Assembly: GCF_030731595.1 (NCBI RefSeq)
Contig: NZ_JANQTS010000082.1
Coordinates: 1-64,000, forward strand
Direction of reading: 5' to 3'
Length of the DNA stretch: 64,000 bases
Source: Yoonia sp.
GTDB lineage: Bacteria > Pseudomonadota > Alphaproteobacteria > Rhodobacterales > Rhodobacteraceae
Below are positions 34,550-42,484 of the stretch, in pieces. Every line of letters starts with the position of its first letter. Positions within the stretch are counted from its first letter, which is position 1. Below the pieces are notes generated by a model. It was not told the origin of the DNA and did not search any database. It saw nothing but the letters and a program-made list of their open reading frames with translations. Both the position numbers and the translations under genes were made by a program.

Positions 34550-35536
34550 TCACACTTTCATAGCAGTGGTGCTTTTGGTCTGCTCAGATGAAAACAACGG
34601 CCCGACCCCCATGCTGCGCAGCGTTCCCGCATCATCGCGTATCATGAAAAGCACCTGAAGTCCGTGCTGGTCTGCCAGTGTCGCGCCGGCATCTGCGCCC
34701 AAGACCATCAGTGCAGTGGCCCAAGCGTCTGCTTCGGCACAGGTTCTTGCGACGACCGTCACCGACGCGGGCGATGATAAAAGCGGCGCACCCCGCTGCG
34801 GATCCATCGTATGCGATAGGCGGCGCCCCCCTACAGTGACCCAGTGACGATAATCGCCCGAAGTCGCCACAGCCGCATCATGCAGTGCAAGCACCGAATG
34901 TGGCGCACGGCGGTCGGGGTCCGGCGCTTCTACCGCGATGGTCCATGGGCTGCCATCAGGCCGCAAGCCCAGCGCACGCATTTCGCCGTCGATGCCGACC
35001 AAACCGGCGGCAATTCCAAAAGCCGTCAGCGTATCGGCAAGCAGATCAACGCCGTAGCCCTTGGCGATCCCGTTGAGGTCCAGTGTGACAGGGGCAGTCT
35101 TTCGCAGACGCCCGCCCGCCACATCAAGCGTCAAGCGTGTCGAAATCGGCACCGGCGGTCCAGCGATGGCACGACTGATCTGCGCGGGGTCAGCGGCGTC
35201 AGGCCCGAAGCCCCATGCGGTGACCGCGTCTCCCATGCCGATATCAAAGGCCCCATGCGACGCCTCACCGATTTTGCAGCCCAGCGCGATCACCTCCAAC
35301 AGAGGCATGGGAACGGCCTGCCACGCGCCAACAGGGGCGGCGTTCAGGCGCATCAGATCGCTGAGCGGTTTCCACGTCGACATTTGCCCGTCAACCTCGT
35401 CCGCCGCCGCCTGCAGTGCCGCGTGCAGAGGGGCTGTATCGAAATGAGGTGCGCTGTGAAAGATCGCCGACCAGCGGGTGCCCATCGTGGGGCCGTTCAA
35501 GGCAAAACGTGTCGGATCAGTAGACATCTTCGACAT
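34550..35536 (-). CDS. apbE: FAD:protein FMN transferase (ApbE family)
   Basis: A 328-residue ApbE-family protein: MGTRWSAIF near the N-terminus, FDIGMGDAVTAWGFGP, LDLNGIAKGYGVDLLADTL, and VATSGDYRHW with SHTMDPQRGAP. ApbE transfers FMN from FAD to a Thr or Ser of target proteins, or handles flavin in the periplasm. Here there is no signal peptide, whereas many ApbE proteins are lipoproteins. It overlaps the PepSY-flavoprotein gene by 20 bp at its start; the ATG at 35536 or the ATG at 35527 may be used, with GGAAGG upstream of both. The adjacent flavoprotein and b-type cytochrome are plausible partners. Confidence 0.92.
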   Translation of the reverse strand: MSKMSTDPTRFALNGPTMGTRWSAIFHSAPHFDTAPLHAALQAAADEVDGQMSTWKPLSDLMRLNAAPVGAWQAVPMPLLEVIALGCKIGEASHGAFDIGMGDAVTAWGFGPDAADPAQISRAIAGPPVPISTRLTLDVAGGRLRKTAPVTLDLNGIAKGYGVDLLADTLTAFGIAAGLVGIDGEMRALGLRPDGSPWTIAVEAPDPDRRAPHSVLALHDAAVATSGDYRHWVTVGGRRLSHTMDPQRGAPLLSSPASVTVVARTCAEADAWATALMVLGADAGATLADQHGLQVLFMIRDDAGTLRSMGVGPLFSSEQTKSTTAMKV

Positions 35537-37724
35537 ACCTTCCTTCTGTCTTGAGCTTGAGAGTGGTCAGCCCCATGGGGGCCAGAATATCCGTGAACGC
35601 CTCTGCGACCCCGCTGGCCATGCCACGCCCGCCGCAGACCATCACGCGCGCGCCGTTGCGGATCAGGCGGGTGATTTCTGCGTGCTCGGCGCGCAAGGCG
35701 TCCTGCACGTAGTTCGGTTTGTTACCGCGCGAGATGGCTGTGTCCAGCTTGGTCAATTGGCCATCTTGCTGCCAAGCTGCGAGGTCTTCACCATACAGAA
35801 AGTCATTTTGCGGATGGCGCATCCCGAAGAAAAGATGGATCGCCCTTTGTCTTTTGTTGCTGCGAATGAACCCCGCCAAAGGGCCGATCCCTGTACCGGC
35901 CCCGATCAGGATCAGCGGCGCGCGGCCTTTGCCCGGTTTGAACCCGGGGTTTGGCCGCACAAAGCCGGTCGCGGTATCGCCCGGCGCAAGCTGGGTCAGT
36001 TGCGCCGAGCACAATCCGCTTGGCTGGCGCTTTACGACAATCTCGACAAAGCCGTCGCGCCGATCCGAGGCCAGCGAATAAAGGCGCGGGATCGCAGAGC
36101 CCTTGGGCACAATCCCCAGCAGATCGCCCGCCGCGAACCGGGCAAACCCCTGCCCCGTCAACCGCTGCCAGACTGTCACCTTCGGCAGCGCAAACCGCAG
36201 GATGGCTGTCGGGGCCTGCATTTCAGCCCCATAGTCCCGACGCGACACCAAGGTCAGCGTTTCGACCTTTGGCAGCACCGGCTCATGGGTCAGTTCCAGA
36301 TCAAAGCCAAGGACCTGACCAAGCAAGCGCCCCCAGCGCGCGAAATCCTGCGGCGACTGGCGGTCGATTGTGTCGAAAGGCAAAAGCATCCGCCACCCTT
36401 TGGCTTTGGCCGCTGTCTCGACCTGTTGCGCAAAACCGCAATAGTCGGGATAGCTGCGGTCACCGAAGCCCAGCACCGCTAGGGGCGCATCCGGCGCGGA
36501 CTTGAGCGCCGCGATGCGTTCCAGAAACCCAGTGGCAGAGGACGGCGCATCGCCATCACCGTAGGTCGCTGCAAGTACGACGAACTGCTGCGCCTTGGCA
36601 AAGCGGGCCGGATCGAAACCCGTCATTGGCGCAACATGCACACTATGCCCGCGCGCGCTCAGCGCCTTGTGGAGCGTCGCAGCAAAACCCCAGGTGCTGC
36701 CGCCCTCGCTTCCGACAAGGAGGATGGTATCCGCGCGCGCCGCCGCTTGATTGCCGGGTATCCGGGGCCTGCCACGGCGTCCGGCCAGCCACACCAGCGT
36801 TCCGGTGACACCCAGGACCGGCACGCCCAGTGCCATGAACCCCAGAACCAGCCCCAACAGGGCAGCGCCCTGCCCCGTATGCAGCATGTAGATCGTTTCA
36901 AACAGACGCTCCGAACCCGCCAGATCGGCCCAATCCAAGACCGCGCCGGTCCCTTGATCCAGATATCCGGTGCCCTGATCGGTCTTGAGCGTAAAAACGT
37001 CCGTCGCATCGCCGGGATAAGGGAAATTCAGCGCGCGCAGGTCCTCGACCGGGGTCTGTAACAACGGTTCGATCGTGCCGACCGCCACCCCTGTCTCGCC
37101 ACTCACGTCGGCCGGAAAGGCGGGCATCGATTCAGTCACGGGCAAAAGTTCGAAGGTGACCGCAGACATCCACAGCGCCGTCATAGCCGACAAGGCAAGT
37201 CCCACGACCGCGACCCGCGCGATCTCGACATGCAGACGGCCGGACAGCGGGCCGCGCAACGGCGCGAACCAGCGCCGCCAGCCACCGGCCCGACGCGCGA
37301 CAAGCAAAGCGCCCGATACCGCAAGAACAAGCATTGCTGCAGCACCCACCGCCATGGCGATCCGACCGCCGTCGCCCAGAAAAAGCGACCTGTGCAGATT
37401 GGTCAGCCATCGCTCGACCGGGTTTGGATCGGCAGAACCCACCCCTTCGCCCGTCGCAGGATCAATCACAGCCGACCCTGGCGTGCCATCGACAAACCAG
37501 TAGGCCGTGATCTTTCCCGATGGCGATTGCTTGATCTGTTCGACACCGGGATAGACCGACTGGATGCGCGCTGCGAGCACTGCAACACTCAGCCCGGCTT
37601 CTGCCTGCGGGGCTGAAAGACGCTCTGCCGCCGGAAAGACAGACAAGGCTGCACCGCTGAGCGTCACAACAACAAGGAGAACGGCAGCCAGAAGACCCGG
37701 CCAACGGTGCAGACTGCGGATCAT
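35517..37724 (-). CDS. PepSY-transmembrane / flavodoxin / CysJ-type reductase fusion
   Basis: A 735-residue three-part membrane reductase. Residues about 1-330 are a PepSY-TM module: TM helix at 8-28 (LLAAVLLVVVTLSGAAL), PepSY region, further helices near 120-142, 165-190 and 285-305. Residues about 330-470 form a flavodoxin domain (TILLVGSEGGSTWGFAATL, LAATYGDGDAPSSA). Residues about 480-735 resemble the FAD/NADPH reductase half of CysJ and P450 reductase (LYSLASDR for FAD, LILIGAGTGIGPLAGFIRS and FFGMRHPQNDFLY for NADPH, ending in YVEDVY). It should move electrons from cytoplasmic NADPH through FAD and FMN to the membrane or periplasm; ferric or heme-bound iron is a known substrate type for PepSY reductases, but the acceptor here is unknown. 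AAGGAG precedes the ATG by 8 nt. Confidence 0.9.
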   Translation of the reverse strand: MIRSLHRWPGLLAAVLLVVVTLSGAALSVFPAAERLSAPQAEAGLSVAVLAARIQSVYPGVEQIKQSPSGKITAYWFVDGTPGSAVIDPATGEGVGSADPNPVERWLTNLHRSLFLGDGGRIAMAVGAAAMLVLAVSGALLVARRAGGWRRWFAPLRGPLSGRLHVEIARVAVVGLALSAMTALWMSAVTFELLPVTESMPAFPADVSGETGVAVGTIEPLLQTPVEDLRALNFPYPGDATDVFTLKTDQGTGYLDQGTGAVLDWADLAGSERLFETIYMLHTGQGAALLGLVLGFMALGVPVLGVTGTLVWLAGRRGRPRIPGNQAAARADTILLVGSEGGSTWGFAATLHKALSARGHSVHVAPMTGFDPARFAKAQQFVVLAATYGDGDAPSSATGFLERIAALKSAPDAPLAVLGFGDRSYPDYCGFAQQVETAAKAKGWRMLLPFDTIDRQSPQDFARWGRLLGQVLGFDLELTHEPVLPKVETLTLVSRRDYGAEMQAPTAILRFALPKVTVWQRLTGQGFARFAAGDLLGIVPKGSAIPRLYSLASDRRDGFVEIVVKRQPSGLCSAQLTQLAPGDTATGFVRPNPGFKPGKGRAPLILIGAGTGIGPLAGFIRSNKRQRAIHLFFGMRHPQNDFLYGEDLAAWQQDGQLTKLDTAISRGNKPNYVQDALRAEHAEITRLIRNGARVMVCGGRGMASGVAEAFTDILAPMGLTTLKLKTEGRYVEDVY

Positions 37725-37736
37725 GGCCGTCGCTCC

Positions 37737-38207
37737 TTACATGTCGTAGGTAAAGTTGGCGACATAGCGACGCCCATTGACCGGCGTGCCGGCACCCGCC
37801 GTCGTCAGCGGCACCGCCACCTCGTTTGGACTGTCACGCATGTCTTCGACCGCCGCATCGATGTGCAGCGTGTAGCCTGCATCAAACAGGGCGTCGGCCA
37901 GATCAAGCGTGATCTCGAGCGTCCGGCCCGACCCGACGCTGGCCCCGGTGATGCCATTGATTTCAGCCGTACTGCCGCCGGTTGCACGATCCCAATCGGT
38001 CAGGTGCTTGTAATACTTCGACTTTCCACCAGCCATCCACAGACTGCCGACATAGTCACCCGCGGTGTCAGTGACATAGAAGGCAAGATAAGCGCCATCG
38101 CCGCCATAGCTGTTCAACGTGGTTGTGAGAGTGACGGGACGTGCCATTGCAAGTCCTGGCATGGTCAGCGCGGTCGTCAGCGCAAGTGTTGCAAGAAGTG
38201 ATTTCAT
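37737..38207 (-). CDS. DUF2271 periplasmic protein
   Basis: A 156-residue protein with an N-terminal signal peptide (cleavage near MARPVT) and a DUF2271-type beta-rich domain: YGGDGAYLAFYVTDTAGDYVGSLWMAGG and KYYKHLTDWDRATGG are typical. The family has no assigned reaction but commonly sits beside PepSY-flavoprotein and ApbE genes, as here (12 bp upstream of the flavoprotein gene, on the same strand). It is probably periplasmic and may help deliver electrons or bind a cofactor; that is inference. Confidence 0.85.
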   Translation of the reverse strand: MKSLLATLALTTALTMPGLAMARPVTLTTTLNSYGGDGAYLAFYVTDTAGDYVGSLWMAGGKSKYYKHLTDWDRATGGSTAEINGITGASVGSGRTLEITLDLADALFDAGYTLHIDAAVEDMRDSPNEVAVPLTTAGAGTPVNGRRYVANFTYDM

Positions 38208-38251
38208 CTGTGCGTACCTCAGTTAAGGAATTTGACTGCGAGGGGTGAGCC

Positions 38252-38626
38252 TCAGTTCATCTTGACCGTCGGCTGCGCGCCGCTGCCGAAAAGACCGTTT
38301 TGCGGCGGTGCGACAGTGCCTGACGGGGCTGCGTTCTGTGCCGTCCCGATGCAATCATCGTCATCGTCGTCATCATGATCGTCGTCGTCATCATCATCGT
38401 CGTCGCAATCGTCATCCTCATAACGCGCGCCCGTCCGATATCCGTCGTCGTCATCATCATCGTCGCTCACAAGAACCAGCGGGACAGCGCTGCGGGCCGT
38501 ATCAAAGGCCGCCGCATAGGACTGGCCAATCGTCTCATCTGCATTGCGCATCGCACTCCATGCCGGAAGGCCAAGGACAGCGACCAGCGATGTCGTCGCG
38601 GCAAGAACGGTGAGGGTCTTTTTCAT
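38252..38626 (-). CDS. Exported poly-aspartate protein
   Basis: A 124-residue protein. I chose the ATG at 38626 because AAGGAG lies 8 nt upstream and it gives a signal peptide (MKKTLTVLAATTSLVAVLG, cleaved near WSA). The mature part has three aspartate blocks between about residues 54 and 91, with two Cys and one His interspersed (DDDC and DDDHDD patterns), then a Pro/Gly/Ala-rich tail. No enzyme family is recognisable. Such a chain could bind Ca, Fe, Ni or other divalent metals in the periplasm. It lies 44 bp upstream of the DUF2271 gene in the same direction, and a direct-repeat box lies 45-64 bp before its start. The Asp codons form GAT/GAC microsatellite DNA, so copy number may vary between strains. 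Confidence 0.75.
   Translation of the reverse strand: MKKTLTVLAATTSLVAVLGLPAWSAMRNADETIGQSYAAAFDTARSAVPLVLVSDDDDDDDGYRTGARYEDDDCDDDDDDDDDHDDDDDDDCIGTAQNAAPSGTVAPPQNGLFGSGAQPTVKMN
38353..38466. repeat. Trinucleotide (GAT/GAC) repeat encoding aspartate runs
   Basis: Two imperfect runs of ATC/GTC triplets on the plus strand (38353-38406 and 38442-38466) lie inside the poly-aspartate gene. They remain in frame with the gene throughout and explain the Asp blocks. Confidence 0.85.
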
Positions 38627-38670
38627 GGCAGGAACTCCTTTTTGTCTGCTGAGACGAATATGGTGCGCGC

Positions 38671-38690
38671 ACCTGAGCGCTTCCTGACGC
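38671..38690 (-). promoter_or_regulatory. OmpR-type direct-repeat box before the poly-aspartate gene
   Basis: On the plus strand this reads ACCTGAGCGCTTCCTGACGC; the two CCTGA units are 11 bp apart, one helical turn, as in sites of OmpR-family regulators. It lies 45-64 bp upstream of the start codon at 38626. The same box, ACCTGA-N4-TTCCTGA-N-GC, occurs at 39748-39767. Confidence 0.6.
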
Positions 38691-38760
38691 AGCACCACTT
38701 TCTGCTTCAGCTTGCGTTCAGGTGAAACCACCGGGGGTAAGGTCTTGGACCGGATGCCAT

Positions 38761-39411
38761 TCAGACGACATCGTCCGGTCCGGCTGCGCGCTTGTCGCCC
38801 GTGACCATCGCCCTTGCGAGGTTTTCATGATGGCGCACAGAGGCAAGAATGACGCCGCCCACATGCACCGCAATCAAGAAAAGCATCAGGTTGGCAAGCA
38901 CCTCATGCACGTCTTTGATCGCCCCACCATCGCCTTCGCGAAGGGTTTCCGCCACGCCATCCTCGTCCGCAAATGCGGGCGACACGATCTGCGGCATCTG
39001 GGGCAGCATCGCGACGCGGCTGGTGTCTTCCAAGAGCCATCCGGTAAAGGCGGTGCCCGAAAGCGCCAAAAGCAAAGCCACGATCATCGCGGCTCCTGCG
39101 GGGTTGTGGCCAAGATACCGGCGTTCCGTCCCGCGCACCATGTCGCTGACATAGGCCAGTGCCTTTGACGGGCCGGTCAAGAATTGGCGAAAGCGCGCGT
39201 ATTTTCCGCCCACGAGCCCCCAGACCAGCCGAAAGGCGACCAGTCCTGCCACCACATAGCCTGCAACCTCATGGACCGTATCCAGTTCCTCGGCGGTCAA
39301 ATAGGCCACGGCAAATGCGACAACCAGCGACCAGTGAAAAATGCGGATCATCGGGTCCCAGACACGCAGCGTTGCAGCGCCTTTATCTCCGGCTGTCGTG
39401 GTCGTCTTCAT
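38761..39411 (-). CDS. Cytochrome b561-type membrane protein
   Basis: A 216-residue b-type cytochrome of the cytochrome b561/hydrogenase-b family: WDPMIRIFHWSLVVAFAVAYLT at TM1 with its His, HEVAGYVVAGLVAFRLVWGLVG in TM2, a third helix with AAMIVALLLALSGTAFTGW, and DVHEVLANLMLFLIAVHVGGVI in TM4. The His residues in TM1, TM2 and TM4 are candidate heme ligands. It probably passes electrons between quinol and a periplasmic partner. I chose the ATG at 39411 because AGAGGA lies 8 nt upstream; upstream in-frame starts lie inside the PepSY gene. It overlaps that gene by 29 bp, so the two are co-transcribed. Confidence 0.9.
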   Translation of the reverse strand: MKTTTTAGDKGAATLRVWDPMIRIFHWSLVVAFAVAYLTAEELDTVHEVAGYVVAGLVAFRLVWGLVGGKYARFRQFLTGPSKALAYVSDMVRGTERRYLGHNPAGAAMIVALLLALSGTAFTGWLLEDTSRVAMLPQMPQIVSPAFADEDGVAETLREGDGGAIKDVHEVLANLMLFLIAVHVGGVILASVRHHENLARAMVTGDKRAAGPDDVV

Positions 39412-39700
39412 CGTCTTGATCCTCTTGCTCATGCTCGTATTCAAATTCAATCACCGCCAAGGTCTGGGGATGCAGCATGACCTCGATCCAGCGGCCCGCA
39501 GCGTCGCGGCCATGGATTTTATAGCATCCGTCATCAATCTTGATCCGGGTCACGGTCCAGCCATTGTCGGCAATCAACTGCGCGACCGCTTCACGCGGTT
39601 GCCAATCGGCCATCGGTACAAAGCAATGGTTGTCATCGGCAAGCGCGGCAGCCGTCGGCAGCACGCATATCAAAGCCAGCATTGTCAGTATCTTCTTCAT
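39383..39700 (-). CDS. Small periplasmic PepSY-domain protein
   Basis: A 105-residue protein with a signal peptide (cleaved near AALADD) and a PepSY-type domain: ...REAVAQLIADNGWTVTRIKIDDGCYKIHGRDAAGRWIEVML, followed by an acidic, His-containing tail (EDQDDEDDHD). The tail repeats the Asp-rich theme of the exported protein downstream, again suggesting metal binding. The ATG at 39700 starts MKKILTMLALIC, a normal signal peptide. It is the first gene of the run, divergent from the OmpR-type regulator. Confidence 0.82.
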   Translation of the reverse strand: MKKILTMLALICVLPTAAALADDNHCFVPMADWQPREAVAQLIADNGWTVTRIKIDDGCYKIHGRDAAGRWIEVMLHPQTLAVIEFEYEHEQEDQDDEDDHDSRR

Positions 39701-39747
39701 ACGGCACACTCCGGGCTGCGATCCTATTTGCAAACCTTGCCCGTTCC

Positions 39748-39767
39748 ACCTGACAGGTTCCTGAAGC
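39748..39767 (-). promoter_or_regulatory. OmpR-type direct-repeat box in the PepSY / regulator divergent promoter
   Basis: On the plus strand this reads ACCTGACAGGTTCCTGAAGC, with CCTGA units 11 bp apart. It lies 48-67 bp upstream of the PepSY gene start, nearly the same distance as the copy at 38671-38690 from its gene, and in the same orientation. The regulator gene begins about 77 bp away on the other side. Confidence 0.6.
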
Positions 39768-39844
39768 GCGGGGGCTGATGCACGTCAGCTTTGCGTAAGC
39801 TTGGCTGGTAAAGAAGGATCACCTGACAAAGGAGCCAAACCGCG

Positions 39845-40504
39845 ATGCGTGTCCTGCTGATCGAGGATGATACTGTTCTAGGCGCTGCGGTGCGCGACCA
39901 GATCGTGGCCGACGGCCAGTCGGTGGACTGGGTGACGCGCCTTGATGCGGCAGCCGAGGCGATGGCCGTTGCCGCCTATGATCTGGTCTTGCTTGACCTC
40001 ATGCTGCCCGATGGCCGTGGGATCGGCTTTCTGAAGGGACTGCGGCAAAGGGGCGATGTCACCGCAGTGATTATCCTGACCGCCCTTGACCAGATTTCGG
40101 ACCGGATCGAGGGGCTGAATGCTGGCGCGGATGATTATCTTGTCAAACCCTTCGACCTTTCGGAACTCTCTGCCCGGATCGGATCGGTGGCGCGGCGCTA
40201 CTCTGGCAATCCGAACCCGATCATCACCCATGGCGCGCTTGAGGTCGATCTTGCGTCTCGCAGCATCTTCCGGGATGGCAAGCCCGTGCAACTGACCGCA
40301 CGCGAATGGGCCTTGTTCGAGGCGTTCCTGTCCCGCCCCGGTCAGCTTTTGTCAAAGGCGCAGCTTGAGGACAAACTCTATGCCTTCGGGGTCGAAATCG
40401 ACAGCAACACGATCGAAGTCCACATCAGCCGCCTGCGCAAGAAACTGGGCGCTGATGTTGTGCTGACAGAGCGCGGGATGGGCTACCGATTGGGCGCGCC
40501 ATGA
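39845..40504 (+). CDS. OmpR/PhoB-family response regulator
   Basis: A 219-residue regulator: receiver domain with LLIEDD at the N-terminus, phospho-Asp in LVLLDLMLPDGRG (about residue 51) and DYLVKPF; a winged-helix DNA-binding domain from about residue 128, ending TERGMGYRLGAP. AAAGGAG lies before the ATG. It is followed by its kinase with a 4-bp overlap. It is likely to control the divergent PepSY/cytochrome/poly-Asp/flavoprotein/ApbE/ATPase run, in front of which CCTGA direct repeats occur twice. Confidence 0.95.
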   Translation: MRVLLIEDDTVLGAAVRDQIVADGQSVDWVTRLDAAAEAMAVAAYDLVLLDLMLPDGRGIGFLKGLRQRGDVTAVIILTALDQISDRIEGLNAGADDYLVKPFDLSELSARIGSVARRYSGNPNPIITHGALEVDLASRSIFRDGKPVQLTAREWALFEAFLSRPGQLLSKAQLEDKLYAFGVEIDSNTIEVHISRLRKKLGADVVLTERGMGYRLGAP

Positions 40505-41841
40505 GGCTGGCGCGTAGCCTTCAGGCCCGTCTGGGGCTGTCGCTGGGTTTTGTGCTGACATGCCTTTGGGTCGGCACCGCGTCGGTCACGGGTGTCAACC
40601 TGCGACATGAAATGGACGAGGTTTTTGATTCCGCGTTGCAGGAAACCGCGCAGCGCCTGCTTCCTCTTGCGGTCCAAGAGATTGTCAATCGTGACGATGA
40701 CGGCGTCACCCAACGCCTTGGCGCGGTCCGCGAACATACAGAGTTCTTTACCTATATCGTCAGCGATGCGCGCGGGCGCATCCTGCTCAAGTCACATGAC
40801 GCCGATCCAGAGGTGTTCCCCCCCTATGACGGGGCAGGTTTCCGACAGACCGCAACCCATCGGCTTTACAATGACGATGCGTTGCAGGGCAGCATTCGCA
40901 TCACTGTGGCCGAACCGCTTGACCACCGCACAGCGGTGGCACGCGAAATCCAGATGGGTCTTGGCCTGCCACTGCTGATCGTGATCCCGCTGGCCTTGCT
41001 TGCCATCGCGCTGGTGGTGCGGGCAAGCTTTGCCTCGGTGCGCCGGTTTCGCGAAAGACTGGGCGCGCGCGACGCAGGCGACCTGTCGCCAGTTCCGGAC
41101 ACTGATATTGCGCTGGAATTCGCCCCCGTGACCGCAGCGCTGAATGGGCTTCTTAGCCGCCTCAAGGGGGCATTCGACGCTGAACGCAGCTTTGCGGCCA
41201 ACGCCGCCCATGAATTGCGCACGCCCCTTGCAGGCGCCATCGCGCAGGCGCAGCGGCTTCAGTCAGAGACCAAAGAACCTGCCGCCAAAGCGCGCGCCGC
41301 CGACATCGAGGCCACGCTCAAACGGTTGACCCGCCTTTCCGAACGCCTGATGCAACTGGCCCGCGCCGAAGGTGGCCGCCTGCGGCTGGATCAGGCTTCG
41401 GATTTGCGCGGCATTGCGGATCTGGTCATCACGGAAATGGCGCGGACAACGACGGCTGAAAGGATCACTTTGGCGTTGCCGGATAAACCCGTGATGTCGG
41501 ATCTGGACCCTGACGCCTTTGGCATCCTGTGTCGCAACCTTGTCGAAAATGCAGTGCGGCACGGGTCAGAAACAGAACCTGTCGCCGTAAGTCTATCACA
41601 AGACGGCACATTCCGTGTCGCGAACGCGGGTCCTGTCATCCCCGAAGCGACCCTTGCCAGCCTGACCGCCCGCTTCGAAAGGGCCGGAGCCGAGACAAGT
41701 GGCAGCGGACTTGGCCTAGCCATCGTCGCGGCCATAGCGGAACGGATAGGCAGCCGCCTGATCCTGCGCTCTCCGCGCTTGGGCCATGCAGACGGTTTCG
41801 AAGCAGTGGTCCAGATTCCCCTATCGGTGTCGGATAGCTGA
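40501..41841 (+). CDS. Sensor histidine kinase (QseC/BasS-like)
   Basis: A 446-residue kinase: TM1 at about residues 11-30, a short periplasmic sensor of about 115 residues, TM2 at about 155-177, HAMP-like linker, HisKA with the phospho-His in AANAAHELRTPLAG, and HATPase_c (N box LCRNLVENAVRHG; G box SGSGLGLAIVAAIAER). It is coupled to the OmpR-type regulator by ATGA overlap at 40501-40504. The small periplasmic sensor size is like metal- or redox-sensing kinases. The stimulus is not evident. Confidence 0.94.
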   Translation: MRLARSLQARLGLSLGFVLTCLWVGTASVTGVNLRHEMDEVFDSALQETAQRLLPLAVQEIVNRDDDGVTQRLGAVREHTEFFTYIVSDARGRILLKSHDADPEVFPPYDGAGFRQTATHRLYNDDALQGSIRITVAEPLDHRTAVAREIQMGLGLPLLIVIPLALLAIALVVRASFASVRRFRERLGARDAGDLSPVPDTDIALEFAPVTAALNGLLSRLKGAFDAERSFAANAAHELRTPLAGAIAQAQRLQSETKEPAAKARAADIEATLKRLTRLSERLMQLARAEGGRLRLDQASDLRGIADLVITEMARTTTAERITLALPDKPVMSDLDPDAFGILCRNLVENAVRHGSETEPVAVSLSQDGTFRVANAGPVIPEATLASLTARFERAGAETSGSGLGLAIVAAIAERIGSRLILRSPRLGHADGFEAVVQIPLSVSDS

Positions 41842-41929
41842 CAGGACGCTGGAACAGGACAGGCAAAAGTACTGTCCAAAGCCGGTATGGTCCCTGGCTC
41901 AGGACGCATCTGCGACAGAAATGGCCGCG

Positions 41930-42394
41930 CTACATCAACGCATAAAGCCGCATGAGAACCGTTTGCTCTTTGCGCGCTCCGACACCGACAAAAAGCGTGC
42001 GATTGACCCAAGCATAGCGGTCATCGCCTGTCTCCAAACGCGCATGTGTGCGCATGTAATAGCTGTCGGGTGACACTTCTTCGCCGCGGGCAATCGCCTC
42101 GATCACCGCTTTGGGGCCATGCCGATAGCCGTAGTTGATGATTTCGATCGTGGCACCGTCATGGGTTTCCAATGCATAACGGGTATCCAACTCGGCCAGC
42201 CCATCGGCAAAAACGGTTTGCCAATCGGCACCTACTGCCAAGATTTTACCCTGCAACTTCGGGCCAGACATGGTTCCGCCCACAATCGGTATGATCCTAC
42301 GCTCTCCGGCTCTGCCCTGCCCCATAGCGCGGATCGGGTCCAGTGCGACGGTCAGATCCGTGACCAGTTCAAGCTTGGGGACGGGAAGAACCAT
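41930..42394 (-). CDS. DUF3237 family protein
   Basis: A 154-residue soluble protein of the DUF3237 family: VTDLTVALDPIRAMGQGRAGERRIIPIVGGTMSGPKLQGKIL and the C-terminal YYMRTHARLETGDDRYAWVNRTLFVGVG. The reaction is unknown. I chose the ATG at 42394 because AGGA lies 8 nt before it; the earlier ATG at 42403 overlaps that site. It is divergent from the MarR gene of the hydroxycinnamate locus, and members of this family are often found next to aromatic or hydrocarbon catabolic genes. It converges with the kinase gene, with an 88-bp gap. Confidence 0.85.
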   Translation of the reverse strand: MVLPVPKLELVTDLTVALDPIRAMGQGRAGERRIIPIVGGTMSGPKLQGKILAVGADWQTVFADGLAELDTRYALETHDGATIEIINYGYRHGPKAVIEAIARGEEVSPDSYYMRTHARLETGDDRYAWVNRTLFVGVGARKEQTVLMRLYALM

Positions 42395-42423
42395 CGCAAT
42401 CATCCTTTATGTGCCATCAATGC

Positions 42424-42445
42424 AAAACTGTTTACCTGATTAACA
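42424..42445. promoter_or_regulatory. Candidate MarR operator in the DUF3237-marR intergenic region
   Basis: It starts AAAACTGTT and ends TTAACA; TGTT and AACA form an imperfect 17-bp dyad. The AAAACTGTT and TTAACA parts recur at 49410-49432 in front of the crotonase and amidohydrolase genes. It lies about 40 bp before the MarR start. Confidence 0.5.
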
Positions 42446-42484
42446 ATACACAGTACACCTGTCGATAGAATAAGGAACATGGTC

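Noticed and set aside
35478-36482. 334-codon plus-strand frame in the flavoprotein gene
   Set aside because: No family resemblance; opposite to clear FAD/NADPH-binding motifs.
38353-38466. Possible CRISPR or tandem repeat array
   Set aside because: The repeat is a coding triplet microsatellite with no spacers.
41857-41877. GGACAG/CTGTCC hairpin after the sensor kinase gene
   Set aside because: Six-base stem, 9-nt loop and no T-run; too weak to call a terminator.
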